Shown here in pieces: positions 1-9,259 of a DNA stretch of 64,000 nucleotides. The notes under the pieces are model-generated. The model had not been told where the DNA came from. It ran no database searches and saw nothing but the letters and a program-made list of their open reading frames with translations. Location: the NCBI RefSeq assembly GCF_024138165.1, contig NZ_CP100000.1:310001-374000 (forward strand), read 5' to 3'. Both the position numbers and the translations under genes were made by a program. Position 1 is the stretch's first letter. Every line of letters begins with the position of its first letter. The DNA is from Halorussus vallis. Its GTDB lineage: Archaea; Halobacteriota; Halobacteria; Halobacteriales; Haladaptataceae.

Positions 1-1596
1 GGGAAGCCGACGCCGGTGGTCTGTACGTCGGGCACCGCCGCCGCGAACTTCCACCCGGCGGTCGTCGAAGCGAGTCAGGCCCGCGTGCCGATGCTCCTGC
101 TGACCGCCGACCGGCCGCCGGAACTCCGGGACAGCGGCGCGAACCAGACCGTCGACCAGGAGAAACTCTACGGCGACGCCGTGCGCTGGTACGCCGACCT
201 CGCAGAACCCGAGGCCGACGACCGCAAGTTGCGGTACCTCCGGACGACCGCGGCCCGTGCCGTCGCGGAGGCGACCGGCGTCCCGGCGGGGCCGGTCCAC
301 CTCAACTTCCCGTTCCGGAAACCGCTCGAACCGACCGAGGTACCGGGCGACGTGCCCGAGGACTTCGCCGACGCACATCCGCTCGCGGCCGAGGGCCGCG
401 ACGGGCCGTTCGTCCGGACCGCGCGGGGTGCGGCGGAACTCGACGCGGCGGACCTCCAAGAGGTCCGCCGCGCGCTGGCCGACGCCGAGCGCGGCCTCGT
501 CGTCGTCGGCCCCGCGGACAACCCCGCGCCCGACCGCGACGCGCTCGCGGCGCTCGCCGACGCGACCGGCTTTCCGGTGCTGGCCGACCCGCTGTCGGGC
601 CACCGGTTCGGTCACGGGAGAAACGGCGACGGCGCGCCTCTCGCGGTCGGAGGCTACGACGGCTACCTCGATGCGGTCGCCGATGCGTGGCCCGACCCCG
701 ACGTCGTAGTGCGCTTCGGCGCGTCGCCGACCTCGAAGGTTCTGCGGAACTACCTCGAAGCGGCCGACGCCCGGCAGTTCCTCGTCGACCCCGCGGGCGG
801 GTGGCGCGAGGCGACCTACACCGCGACCGACCTACTGGTGGCCGACCCGACGCGACTCGCCGAGCGAGTCGCGTCGGAACTGGACTCGGCGGGGTCGGCG
901 AGTGCCGGAGACGCGGCCGACGCCGGAACCTCGACCTGGCGCGACCGCTTCGCCGACGCCGAGGAAACGTACTGGTCGCTCGTGCGCGACGCGCGCGCGG
1001 AGCGCCTGTTCGAGGGCGGCGTCCTCTCGACCGTCGCGGCGCGACTGCCGGACCCGGCGACCGTGATGGTCTCGAACAGCATGCCGGTCCGGGACCTGGA
1101 CCGCTTCGGCGAACCGCGCGCGGCCGACGTGACGGTGCTCGGTAACCGCGGCGCGAGCGGCATCGACGGCATCACCAGCACCGGCCTCGGCGCGGGGAGC
1201 GCCACCGACGACCCGCTCGTAATCGTCACGGGCGACCTGGCGTACTACCACGACATGAACGGCCTGCTGGCGCTGGCGCGATGCGGCGTCGACGCGACCA
1301 TCGTGGAGGTGAACAACGACGGCGGCGGCATCTTCCACATGCTCCCCATCGAGGAGTTCGACCCGCCGTTCACCGAGCAGTTCCGAACGCCCCACGGCCT
1401 CGACTTCGAGGCGACCGGCGACCTCTACGACTTCGACTTCGAGCGCGTCTCGGACCTCGACGCGCTCGCCGAGGCGTTCGACGACTCGGTGGCGAGCGAC
1501 GGGACGCAGGTGCTCGAAGTCCGGACCGACGCCGCGGAGAGTCACGGGTTCCGCGACGAACTCGCCGAGCGCGTCGCCGACGCACTCGGCGAGTGA
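1..1596 (+). CDS. menD: 2-succinyl-5-enolpyruvyl-6-hydroxy-3-cyclohexene-1-carboxylate synthase, 5'-truncated
   Basis: MenD is the thiamine-diphosphate enzyme that joins isochorismate and 2-oxoglutarate in menaquinone synthesis in the cytoplasm. The frame is open from base 1 (it reads GKPTPVVCTS), so the true start lies upstream of the window; about 531 codons are visible. Early residues TADRPPELRDSGANQTVDQ are a MenD signature. Near the C terminus, GDLAYYHDMN followed by NNDGGGIFHMLPIEEF gives the thiamine-diphosphate binding block and the MenD-specific loop. The missing N terminus is probably only a short part of the PYR domain. menF would be expected just upstream, but this cannot be seen. 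An internal 14-bp inverted repeat (847-877) lies within conserved coding sequence. A strong hairpin follows the stop codon. The identification is secure. Confidence 0.95.
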   Translation, partial: GKPTPVVCTSGTAAANFHPAVVEASQARVPMLLLTADRPPELRDSGANQTVDQEKLYGDAVRWYADLAEPEADDRKLRYLRTTAARAVAEATGVPAGPVHLNFPFRKPLEPTEVPGDVPEDFADAHPLAAEGRDGPFVRTARGAAELDAADLQEVRRALADAERGLVVVGPADNPAPDRDALAALADATGFPVLADPLSGHRFGHGRNGDGAPLAVGGYDGYLDAVADAWPDPDVVVRFGASPTSKVLRNYLEAADARQFLVDPAGGWREATYTATDLLVADPTRLAERVASELDSAGSASAGDAADAGTSTWRDRFADAEETYWSLVRDARAERLFEGGVLSTVAARLPDPATVMVSNSMPVRDLDRFGEPRAADVTVLGNRGASGIDGITSTGLGAGSATDDPLVIVTGDLAYYHDMNGLLALARCGVDATIVEVNNDGGGIFHMLPIEEFDPPFTEQFRTPHGLDFEATGDLYDFDFERVSDLDALAEAFDDSVASDGTQVLEVRTDAAESHGFRDELAERVADALGE

Positions 1597-1684
1597 GTCT
1601 GCGGTGTAGTTCGGCGTCGCGAATCCGCAGAGGTGCCTGCGCGGTAAATCTGCGCGAAGAGAACCGCCACACCGCAGGTCGAAA

Positions 1685-1719
1685 CCGACCGGACCGCCGC
1701 CGGGCGGCGGTCCGGTCGG
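1685..1719. terminator. 17-bp-arm hairpin after menD
   Basis: Arms 1685-1701 and 1703-1719 are perfect reverse complements around a single central base, so in RNA this is a very stable GC hairpin. It lies 89 bp after the menD stop and about 70 bp before the next start. No oligo-T tract follows. I infer a transcript 3'-end structure; it could also be a palindromic mini-element. Confidence 0.5.
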
Positions 1720-1787
1720 CCTGATTATGACGGGTGATAATTCGGCCAAGATTGATATTTTCCGACCGTCAACCGGCAACGAGAACG

Positions 1788-2168
1788 ATGTCACCGAGTC
1801 GCTCAGAGACGTTGACCGACTTCCTCCGAAACCGCGTCGGCGACCACCTGCGAAGCGTCCTCTACTACGACGAATCGGGCGGCGAACTGCTCTACATCCG
1901 CGACGACGTCGCCGACCGCTACTCGAAAACCGAGGTCGCCGACGTCGAACGCGACGTCCGCCTGGAGGCGGTCGACAAACCCCACCAGGAGGACCTCTAC
2001 GACCACGGCGCGCTGAACGCGACGGTCCGGTGTTTCGACGACGCCGTCGAGATGCACTTCCCCCACGACGAAACCAGCGGGACCGCGGTGGCCCTCGACG
2101 GCGAAGTGTTCGCGATCCACAACACGTTCGTCGGCAAGTGCATGGAGCTGATGGACGACGAGGAGTAG
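1788..2168 (+). CDS. conserved haloarchaeal protein of unknown function
   Basis: This is a 126-residue acidic soluble protein with no signal peptide or membrane segment. The start is taken at the ATG encoding MSPSRSETLT; an upstream in-frame ATG at 1734 would add a basic, implausible leader that overlaps the promoter region. The sequence alternates charged helices and short strands (VLYYDESGGELLYIRDDV, then TAVALDGEVFAIHNTF), which suggests a compact alpha/beta domain. It resembles small haloarchaeal DUF families (possibly DUF7522), but no catalytic motif is visible. It lies downstream of menD and is convergent with the aminotransferase gene, 21 bp away. A link with menaquinone synthesis is not supported by the sequence. 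Confidence 0.75.
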   Translation: MSPSRSETLTDFLRNRVGDHLRSVLYYDESGGELLYIRDDVADRYSKTEVADVERDVRLEAVDKPHQEDLYDHGALNATVRCFDDAVEMHFPHDETSGTAVALDGEVFAIHNTFVGKCMELMDDEE

Positions 2169-2189
2169 CGACGACCGGAACTCGGGGAG

Positions 2190-3380
2190 CTACCGGCGCT
2201 CGTCCCGGACCATCTCCTCGATGCGGTCCATCCCCTCCTCGATGCGGTCGAGCGAGTTGGCGAAACTGAGCCTGAGGTAGCCCGACCCCGCCTCGCCGAA
2301 CCCCTCCCCGGGCACCGCGACGACGCCGTACTCCGAGAGCAGGCGCTTCGCGACGTCGAAGCTACTTCCGGGCAGGTCGCTCACGTCGAGGAAGGCGTAG
2401 AATGCCCCCTCGGGCCGCGCGCACGAGACGACCGGCGCGTCGGCGACCCGCTCGACCACGTAGTCGCGGCGCTCCTCGAACGCCGCCTTCATCTCGGCGG
2501 TCGGCTCCTGCGGACCGGTCAGCGCGGCGAGCGCGGCGTGCTGGCTCACGCTCGACGCGCAGGCCGACATGCTCTCGCCGAGGTGGGTGACCGCCTCGAC
2601 CACCGACTCCGGGCCGGCGAGCCATCCGAGTCGCCACCCGGTCATCGCGTAGGTCTTCGAGCAGGAACCCACGGTCAGCACGCGCTCGGGGTGGTCGACG
2701 TAGGACGCCGCGCCCCTGAACTCGCGGTCGTAGGTCAGTCGGCCGTACACCTCGTCGGCGATGACGTAGGCGTCGTGGTCCGCCGCGGCGTCGACGACCG
2801 CCCGAACCGCGTCCTCGTCGAACACGCGCCCGGTCGGGTTCGAGGGCGAGGTCAGTACCACCGCCGCGGTGTCGTCGGTGATGGACTCGGCGACCAACTC
2901 GGGGTCGAGGTCGAACCCCTCGTCGGCGGGCAGAGGGACCTCGACCGGCGTCGCGCCGGCGATCTGGGCCTGGTTGACGTAGTTGGGCCACGCAGGCGTC
3001 GGGACGACCACCTCGTCGCCCGGTCCCGCCAGCGCCAGAATCGTCAGCGCCAGCGCCTCCATCGCGCCGTTCTTCACCGTCACCTGCTCGGGCGTCACCT
3101 CGACGTCGTCCTCTCGGGCCAGCGTCTCCGCGATGGCCTCGCGGAGTTCGGGGATGCCGGCGTTCGAGGTGTAGTGAGTCTCGCCCTCGCGCGCGGCGCG
3201 CTCGGCCGCGTCGAGGACGTGTTCCGGCGTGTCGAAGTCGGGTTCGCCGACTTCGAGGCGTACGATATCGCCGGTCTGCTCCTCGGCTAACCCGAACATC
3301 AGGCGGATGGTCGAGCGGTCCATGTTCCGGGCGCGGTCGGCGAGTCGCGCCGCGGAGGTCTGCCGATTGGCGTCGGTCAT
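2190..3380 (-). CDS. class I/II pyridoxal-phosphate aminotransferase
   Basis: This 396-residue fold-type I aminotransferase is similar in length to archaeal aspartate/aromatic aminotransferases. Visible motifs are YTSNAGIPELREAIA (about residues 70-84), the SNPTGRVF loop (180-187), the aspartate-containing IADEVYGRL (207-215) and the PLP-lysine motif GSCSKTYAMTGWRLG, with K242 as the Schiff-base lysine. The reading frame stays open far upstream on this strand, but the ATG giving MTDANRQTSA restores the expected family N terminus. The substrate cannot be told from sequence; aspartate, aromatic or branched-chain amino acids are all possible. It stands alone between the convergent unknown gene and the divergent menB. 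Confidence 0.9.
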   Translation of the reverse strand: MTDANRQTSAARLADRARNMDRSTIRLMFGLAEEQTGDIVRLEVGEPDFDTPEHVLDAAERAAREGETHYTSNAGIPELREAIAETLAREDDVEVTPEQVTVKNGAMEALALTILALAGPGDEVVVPTPAWPNYVNQAQIAGATPVEVPLPADEGFDLDPELVAESITDDTAAVVLTSPSNPTGRVFDEDAVRAVVDAAADHDAYVIADEVYGRLTYDREFRGAASYVDHPERVLTVGSCSKTYAMTGWRLGWLAGPESVVEAVTHLGESMSACASSVSQHAALAALTGPQEPTAEMKAAFEERRDYVVERVADAPVVSCARPEGAFYAFLDVSDLPGSSFDVAKRLLSEYGVVAVPGEGFGEAGSGYLRLSFANSLDRIEEGMDRIEEMVRDERR

Positions 3381-3642
3381 GGAGATACGCACGGAACGTT
3401 CTCTCAAGTAAGTTCGTCCCCCGGAAAGGGAGAACTCTCTGAAGCGGATCGATGGAAAACGGTAGATATGGCTTTCGAGGAGTTTTCGGTTACTGTTGCT
3501 GCTGTCGTTCTTGGTAAGCAGGTGAGGGCAGTCCAAACGTTCTCTCCCAGTTCGCGACTTCACTCGGGCGATATCCGGAAGCGTTCTCCCACCGTCGGGT
3601 CGTTCGGGAATCTTTTTCCTCACACCGCCCCGACTCCGACGC

Positions 3643-4539
3643 ATGGTATCCGAACTCTTCGACCCCGAGGCGTGGACGCCCGTCGAGGACTGCGACTTCG
3701 ACGACATCACGTACCATCGCGCGGTCGACTCGGGCACCGTCCGAATCGCGTTCGACCGCCCGGAGGTCCGCAACGCCTTCCGACCCAAGACCGTCGACGA
3801 ACTCTACGACGCGCTCGACCACGCCAAGCGCCAGACCGACGTCGGGTGCGTGCTGCTGACCGGCAACGGCCCCTCGCCGAAGGACGGCGGGTGGGCGTTC
3901 TGCTCGGGCGGCGACCAGCGCGTCCGGGGTGACGAAGGCTACGAGTATCAGGGTGAGGACGGCGAAACCGACCGCGCCGCGAAGGGCGGCCGCCTCCACA
4001 TCCTCGAAGTCCAGCGGCTCATCCGCCACATCCCCAAGCCCGTAATCTGCGTCGCGCCCGGGTGGGCGGTCGGCGGCGGCCACAGCCTTCACGTCGTCTG
4101 CGACATGACCGTCGCCAGCGAGGAGCACGCCGTCTTCAAGCAGACCGACCCGGACGTCGCCTCCTTCGACGGCGGGTTCGGTTCCGCGTACCTCGCCCGG
4201 CAGGTCGGCCAGAAGAAGGCCCGCGAGATATTCTACCTCGGGAAGAACTACGACGCCGAGGAGGCCGCCGAGATGGGCATGGTCAACGAGGTCGTCCCCC
4301 ACGAGGGCCTCGAAACCGTCGCGCTGGAGTGGGCCGAGGAGATAAACGGCAAGAGTCCGACCGCCATCCGGATGCTGAAGTACGCCTTCAACATGGCCGA
4401 CGACGGGATGGTCGGCCAGCAGGTGTTCGCGGGCGAGGCCACTCGCCTGGCCTACATGACCGACGAAGCCAAGGAGGGCCGCGACGCCTTCGTGGAGGGA
4501 CGGGACCCCGACTTCGACGAGTTCGACTGGCACTACTGA
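3643..4539 (+). CDS. menB: 1,4-dihydroxy-2-naphthoyl-CoA synthase
   Basis: MenB closes the second ring of the naphthoquinone by a Dieckmann-type cyclisation of o-succinylbenzoyl-CoA. The protein has 298 residues and a crotonase fold. GGWAFCSGGDQR holds the oxyanion-hole and substrate region, and GWAVGGGHSLHVVCDM is the second oxyanion-hole motif. QTDPDVASFDGGFGSAYLA is the MenB signature. In that signature the residue after QT is Asp. Bicarbonate-dependent (type I) enzymes carry Gly there, and type II enzymes such as the mycobacterial one carry Asp, so this looks like a type II, bicarbonate-independent MenB. The gene is separated from menD and from menACE by unrelated genes. A 34-bp palindrome follows the stop. 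Confidence 0.96.
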   Translation: MVSELFDPEAWTPVEDCDFDDITYHRAVDSGTVRIAFDRPEVRNAFRPKTVDELYDALDHAKRQTDVGCVLLTGNGPSPKDGGWAFCSGGDQRVRGDEGYEYQGEDGETDRAAKGGRLHILEVQRLIRHIPKPVICVAPGWAVGGGHSLHVVCDMTVASEEHAVFKQTDPDVASFDGGFGSAYLARQVGQKKAREIFYLGKNYDAEEAAEMGMVNEVVPHEGLETVALEWAEEINGKSPTAIRMLKYAFNMADDGMVGQQVFAGEATRLAYMTDEAKEGRDAFVEGRDPDFDEFDWHY

Positions 4540-4570
4540 ATCCGATATCTAACCGCAAACCCGACCACGG

Positions 4571-4604
4571 CGCCCGGCGCTCCGCCGCGGCGGAGCGCCG
4601 GGCG
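4571..4604. terminator. 34-bp perfect palindrome between convergent genes
   Basis: Bases 4571-4604 form a perfect palindrome (two 17-base arms, no spacer) made only of G/C apart from one T/A pair per arm. It lies between the convergent menB and YihY-family genes, where a bidirectional 3'-end structure would serve both transcripts. No T-run is present on either side. Confidence 0.55.
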
Positions 4605-4648
4605 CCCGCGCCTCTCCCGCTCACCAATTCTCTCACTCGTCCATTCTC

Positions 4649-5476
4649 TCACTCGCCCAGTTGCTCGCGCGAGCGGTGCAACACGGCGTTGAGCGTCGCT
4701 CCCAGCAGGAGGACGAACCCGCTGAAGTAGAGCCACGTCGCCAGCACCAGCACGCCGCTGACGACGCCGAACACGTTCGAGCGGGCCACGAACGTGACGT
4801 AGAACCGGAACAGCGCCTGGAGGGCGGTCCAGCCGACGGCGGTGAACACCACGCCGGGGAGCACCTCGCGCCAGCCGAGCGAAATCTCGGGAAAGACGTA
4901 GAACATCGGGTGGAACGCCAGGGTGAGTCCGACTACAAGCGCCGCGGCGCGGATGGCGCCGACGAACGGCACGCCCTCGGGGAAGACCACCGAGGGCCAC
5001 GTCGCGGCGATGGCGAGCACGGCCGTTCCGAGCACCGCCAGCACGACGAAGGCGTCCCGGAGCTGGTTCGGGAGGTTGCCGCCCCGCTCGACGCCGTAGA
5101 GTTCGGTGAACGCCTTGTCGAGGCCGTTGAACACGGCGAACGCGCCGAACCCCAGGACCAGCACCCCGACGACGGAGTTGCCGGTGTTCTCGACCGCGTT
5201 TCGAACGGCCTCGCGGACCAGGCCACGGGCGTCGGCCGGGACCTGGTTCGCGGTAACCGCGAGGAGGCGGTCGGTCAGGTTCGGATTTCCGACCACGGTC
5301 GCGACCACTGCGAGCAGGAACAGTAGCGGCAGGAGCGAGACGAACGCCTGGTAGGCGATCGCGCCCGCCATGAACGGGACGTCGGCCGCCAGCGCGCGCC
5401 GAACCACCGACCGTCCCAGCGCGACCGGCCGGCGGAGCGAGGCGGTCGCGGTGCCGGTTTGGCTCGCGTCGCTCAT
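4649..5476 (-). CDS. YihY/'ribonuclease BN' family integral membrane protein
   Basis: This 275-residue polytopic membrane protein starts at MSDASQTGTATAS. It shows the YihY family pattern: the amphipathic DVPFMAGAIAYQAFVSLLP near residue 30, about six hydrophobic segments, the central LDKAFTELYGVERGGN, and a C-terminal VFGVVSGVLVLATWLYFSG segment. The old name ribonuclease BN is known to be a misassignment, and the family's real role (possibly transport or envelope) is unclear. It is transcribed away from menA, with a 149-bp shared upstream region. I see nothing that links it to quinone synthesis besides position. Confidence 0.88.
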   Translation of the reverse strand: MSDASQTGTATASLRRPVALGRSVVRRALAADVPFMAGAIAYQAFVSLLPLLFLLAVVATVVGNPNLTDRLLAVTANQVPADARGLVREAVRNAVENTGNSVVGVLVLGFGAFAVFNGLDKAFTELYGVERGGNLPNQLRDAFVVLAVLGTAVLAIAATWPSVVFPEGVPFVGAIRAAALVVGLTLAFHPMFYVFPEISLGWREVLPGVVFTAVGWTALQALFRFYVTFVARSNVFGVVSGVLVLATWLYFSGFVLLLGATLNAVLHRSREQLGE

Positions 5477-5625
5477 GTCGTTCCGTACGGTCGCGCGCTC
5501 CTTCCGAGTTGTGCCCGCTCGCCGGTCGAGGAGTCCTCGGGTACCGCGACCGACCGACGCCCGCGGGCGGTCCCGGCCCGCCGAAACCACAGACGCTATT
5601 GTCTCCGTTTCGTAACGATGGGACA

Positions 5626-6561
5626 ATGAGCGACGTCGCAACCCACTCCCGCCGCGAGGCGTGGCTGATGGCCGCCCGGCCCCACACCCTGCCGGCGGCG
5701 GCCGCGCCGGTCGTCGTCGGTACCGGCCTCGCCGTCCACGCGGGGAAGTTCGCCGCGCTGCCGGCGCTGGCCGCCTTCGTCGGCGCGGCACTCATCCAGA
5801 TCGGGACGAACTTTGCGAACGACTACTACGACGCCGTCAAGGGCGTCGACACTGACGAGCGCGAGGGGTTCACCCGGGTCACACAGACCGGCCTCATCCC
5901 GCCGAAGGAGGTCAAGCGCGCGATGTACGCCACCTTCGCGCTCGCGATACTCGTCGGAACGTACCTCGTCTGGGTCGGCGGCCTGCCCATCCTCGTCATC
6001 GGACTCGCGAGCGTGATTTCTGGCGTCGCCTACGCGGGCGGTCCCTTCCCGCTCGGTTCGCACGGCCTCGGCGACCTGTTCGTCTTCGTCTTCTTCGGCG
6101 TCGTCGCCGTGATGGGCACCTTCTACGTCCAGGCGGCCTCGCTCGTCGCGGGCGTCCCGGCCGGGATTCCTGCCGGCACGGTCACGCTCGCGGCGTTCGC
6201 CGCCAGCCTCCCGGTCGCCGCAATCTCGACGAACATCCTCGTGGTGAACAACGTCCGGGACCTCGAAACCGACCGACAGGCGGGCAAGAAGAGCCTCGCG
6301 GTCATCGTCGGCTACCGGGCCAGCAGGGTCGAGTTCGTCGGGATGCTCGCGCTGGCTTACGCCGTCCCGTTCTGGTTCTGGCTGAGCGAGGGCTACTCGC
6401 CGGCCGTGCTCCTGCCGCTCCTGACGATACCCTACGCCGTGCGCGTCACGAAGACCGTCCTGACCGACGCCTCGGGCGAGGCGCTGAACCCCGCACTCGA
6501 ACGGACCGGAAAACTGCTCGCGGCCTACTCGTCGCTGTTCGCGCTCGGCCTGGCGGTGTGA
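5626..6561 (+). CDS. menA: 1,4-dihydroxy-2-naphthoate polyprenyltransferase
   Basis: MenA attaches the polyprenyl tail to dihydroxynaphthoate in the membrane, giving demethylmenaquinone. The start chosen is the ATG encoding MSDVATHSRREAWLMAARPH, giving 311 residues, normal for the family. The UbiA-type Asp-rich motifs are both present: NDYYDAVKGVDTDE (about residues 66-79) and NNVRDLETDRQAGKKS (about 209-224). About eight to nine hydrophobic segments are visible. It is the first gene of a tight operon: its stop codon overlaps the GTG start of menC by 4 nt. The codon usage matches its neighbours. Confidence 0.96.
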   Translation: MSDVATHSRREAWLMAARPHTLPAAAAPVVVGTGLAVHAGKFAALPALAAFVGAALIQIGTNFANDYYDAVKGVDTDEREGFTRVTQTGLIPPKEVKRAMYATFALAILVGTYLVWVGGLPILVIGLASVISGVAYAGGPFPLGSHGLGDLFVFVFFGVVAVMGTFYVQAASLVAGVPAGIPAGTVTLAAFAASLPVAAISTNILVVNNVRDLETDRQAGKKSLAVIVGYRASRVEFVGMLALAYAVPFWFWLSEGYSPAVLLPLLTIPYAVRVTKTVLTDASGEALNPALERTGKLLAAYSSLFALGLAV

Positions 6562-7652
6562 ACGTGCGAGCGACCACCCGACCCTTCTCGCTCCCGCTGG
6601 CCGAACCGCTCGGGACAGCGAGGGGTCCAATCGAGCGCCGGGAGGGCCTGCTGGTCCGCCTCGAATCGGAGGGTTCCGCGGCGGTTCCGGCGGGCGTCGG
6701 TGTCGGCGAGGCCACGCCGCTCGCGGGGTGGACAGAGTTGCGCGAGGCGTGCGAGCAGGCGCTCGACGCGGCCGCGAGCGACGTCGAGTCGGGCGCCGAC
6801 CCCGACGACCTGCTGGCCGACCTCGACGACGCCCCGGCGGCGCGCCACGCGCTGGACCTGGCGCTGGCCGACCTGTGCGCCTCGGCCGAGGGCGTCCCCC
6901 TCTACCGGTATCTCGGCGCACCGTCGCGCGTCGAGTCGGTCCCGGTCAACGCCACCGTCGGTGACGGGTCGGTCGAGGAGACGGTCGCGGCCGCGCTCGA
7001 CGCGGTTTCGGCCGGCTTCGACTGCCTGAAGCTGAAGGTCGGCGCGCGCGACCTCTCGGCCGACATCGCGCGTGTCGAGCGCGTCTGCGACGCGCTCGAC
7101 ACGCGCGCTAATGAGGTCGAAGGGGACAGCGAACCCGAACGCGAAATCGAACTCCGCGCCGACGCCAACGGCGCGTGGTCCTTCGGGCAGGCCCAGACGT
7201 TCCTCGACGCGGTCGGCGACGACCTCTCGTACGTCGAACAGCCCTTGGCCGCGACCGACATGGCGGGACTGGCGGCCCTCGACGGTCCGGTCGCGCTCGA
7301 CGAGACGCTCGCCGAAGTCGCCTTCGAGGACGCGCTCGACGCGAATCCCGCGGCGGTCGTGCTGAAGCCGATGGCGCTGGGCGGCCCGCGCCGGGCGGTC
7401 GAACTCGCCGAGCGTGCCCGCGAGGCGGGCGTCGCCCCGGTCGTCACGACCACCGTCGACGCCGCGGTGGCTCGGACCGCCGCGGTCCACGTCGCGGCCG
7501 CGATACCGGACCCGCCGGCCTGCGGCCTCGCCACCGCCGAACTCCTCGAATCCGACCTGGTCCCGGACCCCGCGCCGGTCGGCGACGGCCGCGCCGCCGT
7601 CCCTCAGGGAAAGGGCAATGGAACTCCGGACACCCTAAGCGAGTATGAGTAA
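6558..7652 (+). CDS. menC: o-succinylbenzoate synthase (enolase superfamily)
   Basis: MenC dehydrates SHCHC to o-succinylbenzoate. The 364-residue protein uses a GTG start that overlaps the menA stop (GTGA), supporting translational coupling. Enolase-superfamily residues are in order: LKLKVGA (the KxK catalytic lysine), LRADANGAWS (metal Asp), YVEQPLA (metal Glu), ALDETLAE (metal Asp) and VVLKPMALGG (second catalytic lysine). An acidic insertion of about ten residues (NEVEGDSEPEREIE) precedes the first metal ligand; it is a typical halophilic surface insertion and unlikely to affect catalysis. Its 3' end overlaps menE by 8 nt. Confidence 0.95.
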   Translation: MNVRATTRPFSLPLAEPLGTARGPIERREGLLVRLESEGSAAVPAGVGVGEATPLAGWTELREACEQALDAAASDVESGADPDDLLADLDDAPAARHALDLALADLCASAEGVPLYRYLGAPSRVESVPVNATVGDGSVEETVAAALDAVSAGFDCLKLKVGARDLSADIARVERVCDALDTRANEVEGDSEPEREIELRADANGAWSFGQAQTFLDAVGDDLSYVEQPLAATDMAGLAALDGPVALDETLAEVAFEDALDANPAAVVLKPMALGGPRRAVELAERAREAGVAPVVTTTVDAAVARTAAVHVAAAIPDPPACGLATAELLESDLVPDPAPVGDGRAAVPQGKGNGTPDTLSEYE

Positions 7653-9204
7653 CGAGCCACCGAACGACACCGCCGTCCCGCGCGGGCCGACGCCGGAGTC
7701 ACCGGCCCGCGAGTGCGCTCGCGACTGGCTGACCCACCAGACGCGGTCCTCGCCCGACGCGACCGCGCTCGTGGAGGCGTCCGACGGCCGCGAGTGGACG
7801 TACGCCGAACTCGACGTCGCGGTGGAGGAGACCGCCGGACTGCTCGCCGGCATCGGCGTCGACGAGGGCGACCACCTCGGGGTGCTGATGGAGACGCGGG
7901 TGGCGTTCGTCAGACTCGCCCACGCCACGATGCGCCTCGGCGCCGTCCTCGTCCCGCTGAACGCGCGACTCGCCCGGCCCGAACTGGCCCGGCAGGCCGA
8001 GATAGCCGACTTGGACGCGCTGGTCTGTGGACGCGACACCGAGGACGACGCGGTGGCGGCAGTCGAGGCGGAGGAGATTCCGGTCGCGTCGGTGGACTCG
8101 GCCCACCGGGGGAACGTCGTCGCGCTCGCCCGCGAGAGCACCGCCGACTTCGACCCGGCAGAGTGGTCCCGGGACGACCCGCTGGCGATGCTGTTCACCT
8201 CCGGGACCACCGGCGACCCGAAGGCGGTCGTACTCACGATGGGCAACTTCCGGGCGAGCGCGACCGCCTCGGCGTTCCGACTCGGACTCGACCCCGACGA
8301 GCGCTGGCTGCTCTGCCTGTCGATGTACCACATGGGCGGACTGTCGGTCGTCCTCCGGTCGGCGCTGTACGGCACCACGGTCGTCCTCCAGGAGGGCTTC
8401 GACGCCGCGGCGGCGGCCGACGCGATAGGCGAGTACGAGGTCACGGGCGTCTCGCTCGTGCCGACGATGCTCCGACGGATGCTCGACTCGGCCGGGCGAC
8501 TCGCCGACTCGCTACGGTTCGTCCTGCTCGGGGGCGCGCCCGCGACAGAGCAGTTGCTCGACCGCTGCGAGGAACTTGGCGTGCCGGTCCACCCGACCTA
8601 CGGCATGACCGAGGCGACCTCCCAAATCGCGACCGCCCGGCCCGCCGAGGCGTTCGACCACCCCGGCACCGTGGGGCGGCCGCTCCTCTGGACCGACCTC
8701 TCGGTCGTCGACGACGACGGAAACGCCGTGTCTGCGGGCGAGGTCGGCGAACTCGTCGTCTCCGGCCCGACCGTGATGCGGGGCTACTACGACGACCCCG
8801 CGGCCACGGCGGAGGCGTTCGGCGAGTACGGACTGCACACCGGCGACGTCGGCTTCCGCGACGAGGGCGGCCGGGTCTGGGTGCTGAATCGGCGCGACGA
8901 CCGCATCGTCACCGGCGGGGAGAACGTCCACCCCGGCGAGGTAGTCGAGGCACTGCGCGACCACCCCGCCGTCAGGGACGCCGCGGTCGTCGGCCTCGAC
9001 GACGACGAGTGGGGCGAGCGCGTCGCCGCGCTGGTCGTCCCTGCTGGCGACGCGGCCCTCACCGGCGACGACCTCGTCGCGCACTGCCGCGACCGACTTG
9101 CAGGCTACAAGTGTCCGCGGACCGTCGCCTTCGCCGACGAACTCCCCCGGACCGCGTCGGGCACCGTCGACAGGGAGACGGTCCGCGAGCGCCTCCGAGA
9201 GTGA
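7645..9204 (+). CDS. menE: o-succinylbenzoate-CoA ligase
   Basis: MenE activates o-succinylbenzoate to its CoA thioester, the substrate of MenB. The protein has 519 residues and belongs to the ANL adenylate-forming superfamily. The P-loop motif LFTSGTTGDPKAVVL lies at about residues 190-204. HPTYGMTEATSQ is motif A5, and YGLHTGDVGFRDEGG followed by RRDDRIVTGGENVHPGE forms the hinge and A8 region. The catalytic lysine is in PRTASGTVDRET at the C terminus, where the usual Lys of PxTxxGKxxR is replaced by Val; this may mean weaker adenylation or a shifted lysine. Operon context (8-nt overlap with menC) makes MenE the best call. Confidence 0.92.
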   Translation: MSNEPPNDTAVPRGPTPESPARECARDWLTHQTRSSPDATALVEASDGREWTYAELDVAVEETAGLLAGIGVDEGDHLGVLMETRVAFVRLAHATMRLGAVLVPLNARLARPELARQAEIADLDALVCGRDTEDDAVAAVEAEEIPVASVDSAHRGNVVALARESTADFDPAEWSRDDPLAMLFTSGTTGDPKAVVLTMGNFRASATASAFRLGLDPDERWLLCLSMYHMGGLSVVLRSALYGTTVVLQEGFDAAAAADAIGEYEVTGVSLVPTMLRRMLDSAGRLADSLRFVLLGGAPATEQLLDRCEELGVPVHPTYGMTEATSQIATARPAEAFDHPGTVGRPLLWTDLSVVDDDGNAVSAGEVGELVVSGPTVMRGYYDDPAATAEAFGEYGLHTGDVGFRDEGGRVWVLNRRDDRIVTGGENVHPGEVVEALRDHPAVRDAAVVGLDDDEWGERVAALVVPAGDAALTGDDLVAHCRDRLAGYKCPRTVAFADELPRTASGTVDRETVRERLRE

Positions 9205-9259
9205 GCTTCGAGCGTTCGGTGGTTTCGCCGCCTCGATTTCGATTTCCCGCACGTCGAGG

